Under the pieces are notes generated by a model. The model searched no databases. It was not told the DNA's origin and saw only the letters and a list, made by a program, of their open reading frames with translations. Source: Marinospirillum sp. (GTDB lineage: Bacteria > Pseudomonadota > Gammaproteobacteria > Pseudomonadales > Halomonadaceae). Taken from it: DNA of 14,911 nucleotides. The number at the start of each line of letters is the position of its first letter. Position 1 is the stretch's first letter. Below, piece by piece: positions 14,740 through 14,911 of the stretch. The translations under genes and the position numbers were made by a program. The stretch spans positions 1 to 14,911 of the forward strand of contig NZ_JACUUA010000076.1 of NCBI RefSeq assembly GCF_014859565.1, in the 5' to 3' direction.

Positions 14740-14769
14740 AGAATAAATTTAAGCAGAGGATTGTATCAA
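14740..14769 (-). promoter_or_regulatory. Sigma-70 promoter of the PepSY-to-FpvF-like operon
   Basis: On the minus strand TTGATA (14769-14764, 5/6 to consensus) and TATTCT (14745-14740, 4/6) are separated by 18 nt. Transcription would start near 14733, inside the Fur-box match, giving a leader of about 95 nt before the PepSY gene. Confidence 0.6.
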
Positions 14770-14812
14770 AAGTATCCCAGAGTCTGGATGGATTGTTTCA
14801 ATGTGTAAATAA

Positions 14813-14839
14813 AAAAGCCTGCCACAGGGGCAGGCTTTT
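14813..14839. terminator. Bidirectional intrinsic terminator after the right-edge gene
   Basis: The 11-bp stem AAAAGCCTGCC (14813-14823) / GGCAGGCTTTT (14829-14839) has a 5-nt loop. Both flanks carry A/T tracts, so it ends transcription in either direction. It lies 25 bp past the stop of the right-edge minus-strand gene and insulates the PepSY operon promoter from read-through. Confidence 0.88.
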
Positions 14840-14864
14840 ATCTCGGATTAAACCGGGTGGGTGT

Positions 14865-14911
14865 TTATTTGCGGCGACGCTTACGCTCGGTGCGGGCATC
14901 TTTGGTGAGCT
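14865..14911 (-). CDS. C-terminal fragment of an unidentified basic protein
   Basis: The minus-strand frame entering from the right edge encodes LTKDARTERKRRRK and stops with TAA at 14867-14865. The strongly basic tail is of the kind seen on RNA-binding or ribosome-associated proteins, but 14 residues do not allow a family call. A strong terminator follows within 25 bp, which supports a real gene end. Confidence 0.6.
   Translation of the reverse strand, partial: LTKDARTERKRRRK

Noticed and set aside
1..14911. CRISPR arrays, tRNA or rRNA genes, insertion sequences and phage genes
   Set aside because: No spaced direct repeats, transposase-like frames, tRNA-like cloverleafs or rRNA-like stretches were seen. 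The window is almost fully filled by coding sequence.

Overview
The window looks like an iron-acquisition locus of a Gram-negative gammaproteobacterium. The evidence is a TonB-dependent outer-membrane receptor, a tripartite efflux pump with an outer-membrane lipoprotein, several Sec-exported periplasmic proteins, moderate GC and a well-formed Fur-type operator. I did not identify the species. A marine or Pseudomonas-related lineage is only an inference from the protein families.

Layout, left to right. At 1-129 is the start of an unidentified minus-strand gene. A stand-alone Rossmann-fold protein (338-727, +) follows, then a bidirectional terminator (757-782). On the minus strand, read right to left, a MacA-type adaptor (7786-6629), a MacB-type ABC exporter (6632-4674) and an OprM-type outer-membrane lipoprotein (4671-3265) form a tight unit. 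A FepA/IrgA-like TonB-dependent receptor (3135-787) lies 129 bp beyond it, behind a large interrupted palindrome. A SAM-dependent methyltransferase with an N-terminal zinc ribbon (7990-8679, +) stands between the two minus-strand modules.

At 14637-8651 (minus) is a nine-gene operon: PepSY membrane protein, DUF2271 protein, DUF4198 protein, small exported protein, single-TM protein, ZnuA/TroA-type binding protein, ABC ATPase, ABC permease, and a degenerate ZnuA-like protein. Gaps are about 20 nt for the first four genes and the rest overlap. Its promoter carries a Fur-box match directly after the -10. At the right edge are another bidirectional terminator and the last 14 codons of an unidentified minus-strand gene.

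How the parts may work together (inference). Gene content and order resemble two Pseudomonas aeruginosa pyoverdine modules: FpvG-H-J-K-C-D-E-F, which releases iron from the siderophore in the periplasm by reduction and carries an ABC transporter with two binding proteins; and PvdR-PvdT-OpmQ, which re-exports the iron-free siderophore. Here they flank one receptor, with no siderophore synthesis genes in view. The DUF2271 protein also carries a motif resembling the ApbE flavinylation site (D87-SVTGAT-93). This suggests a covalently bound FMN passing electrons from the PepSY protein to the ferric siderophore. The locus may therefore be a compact unit for siderophore uptake, reductive iron release, metal import and siderophore recycling.
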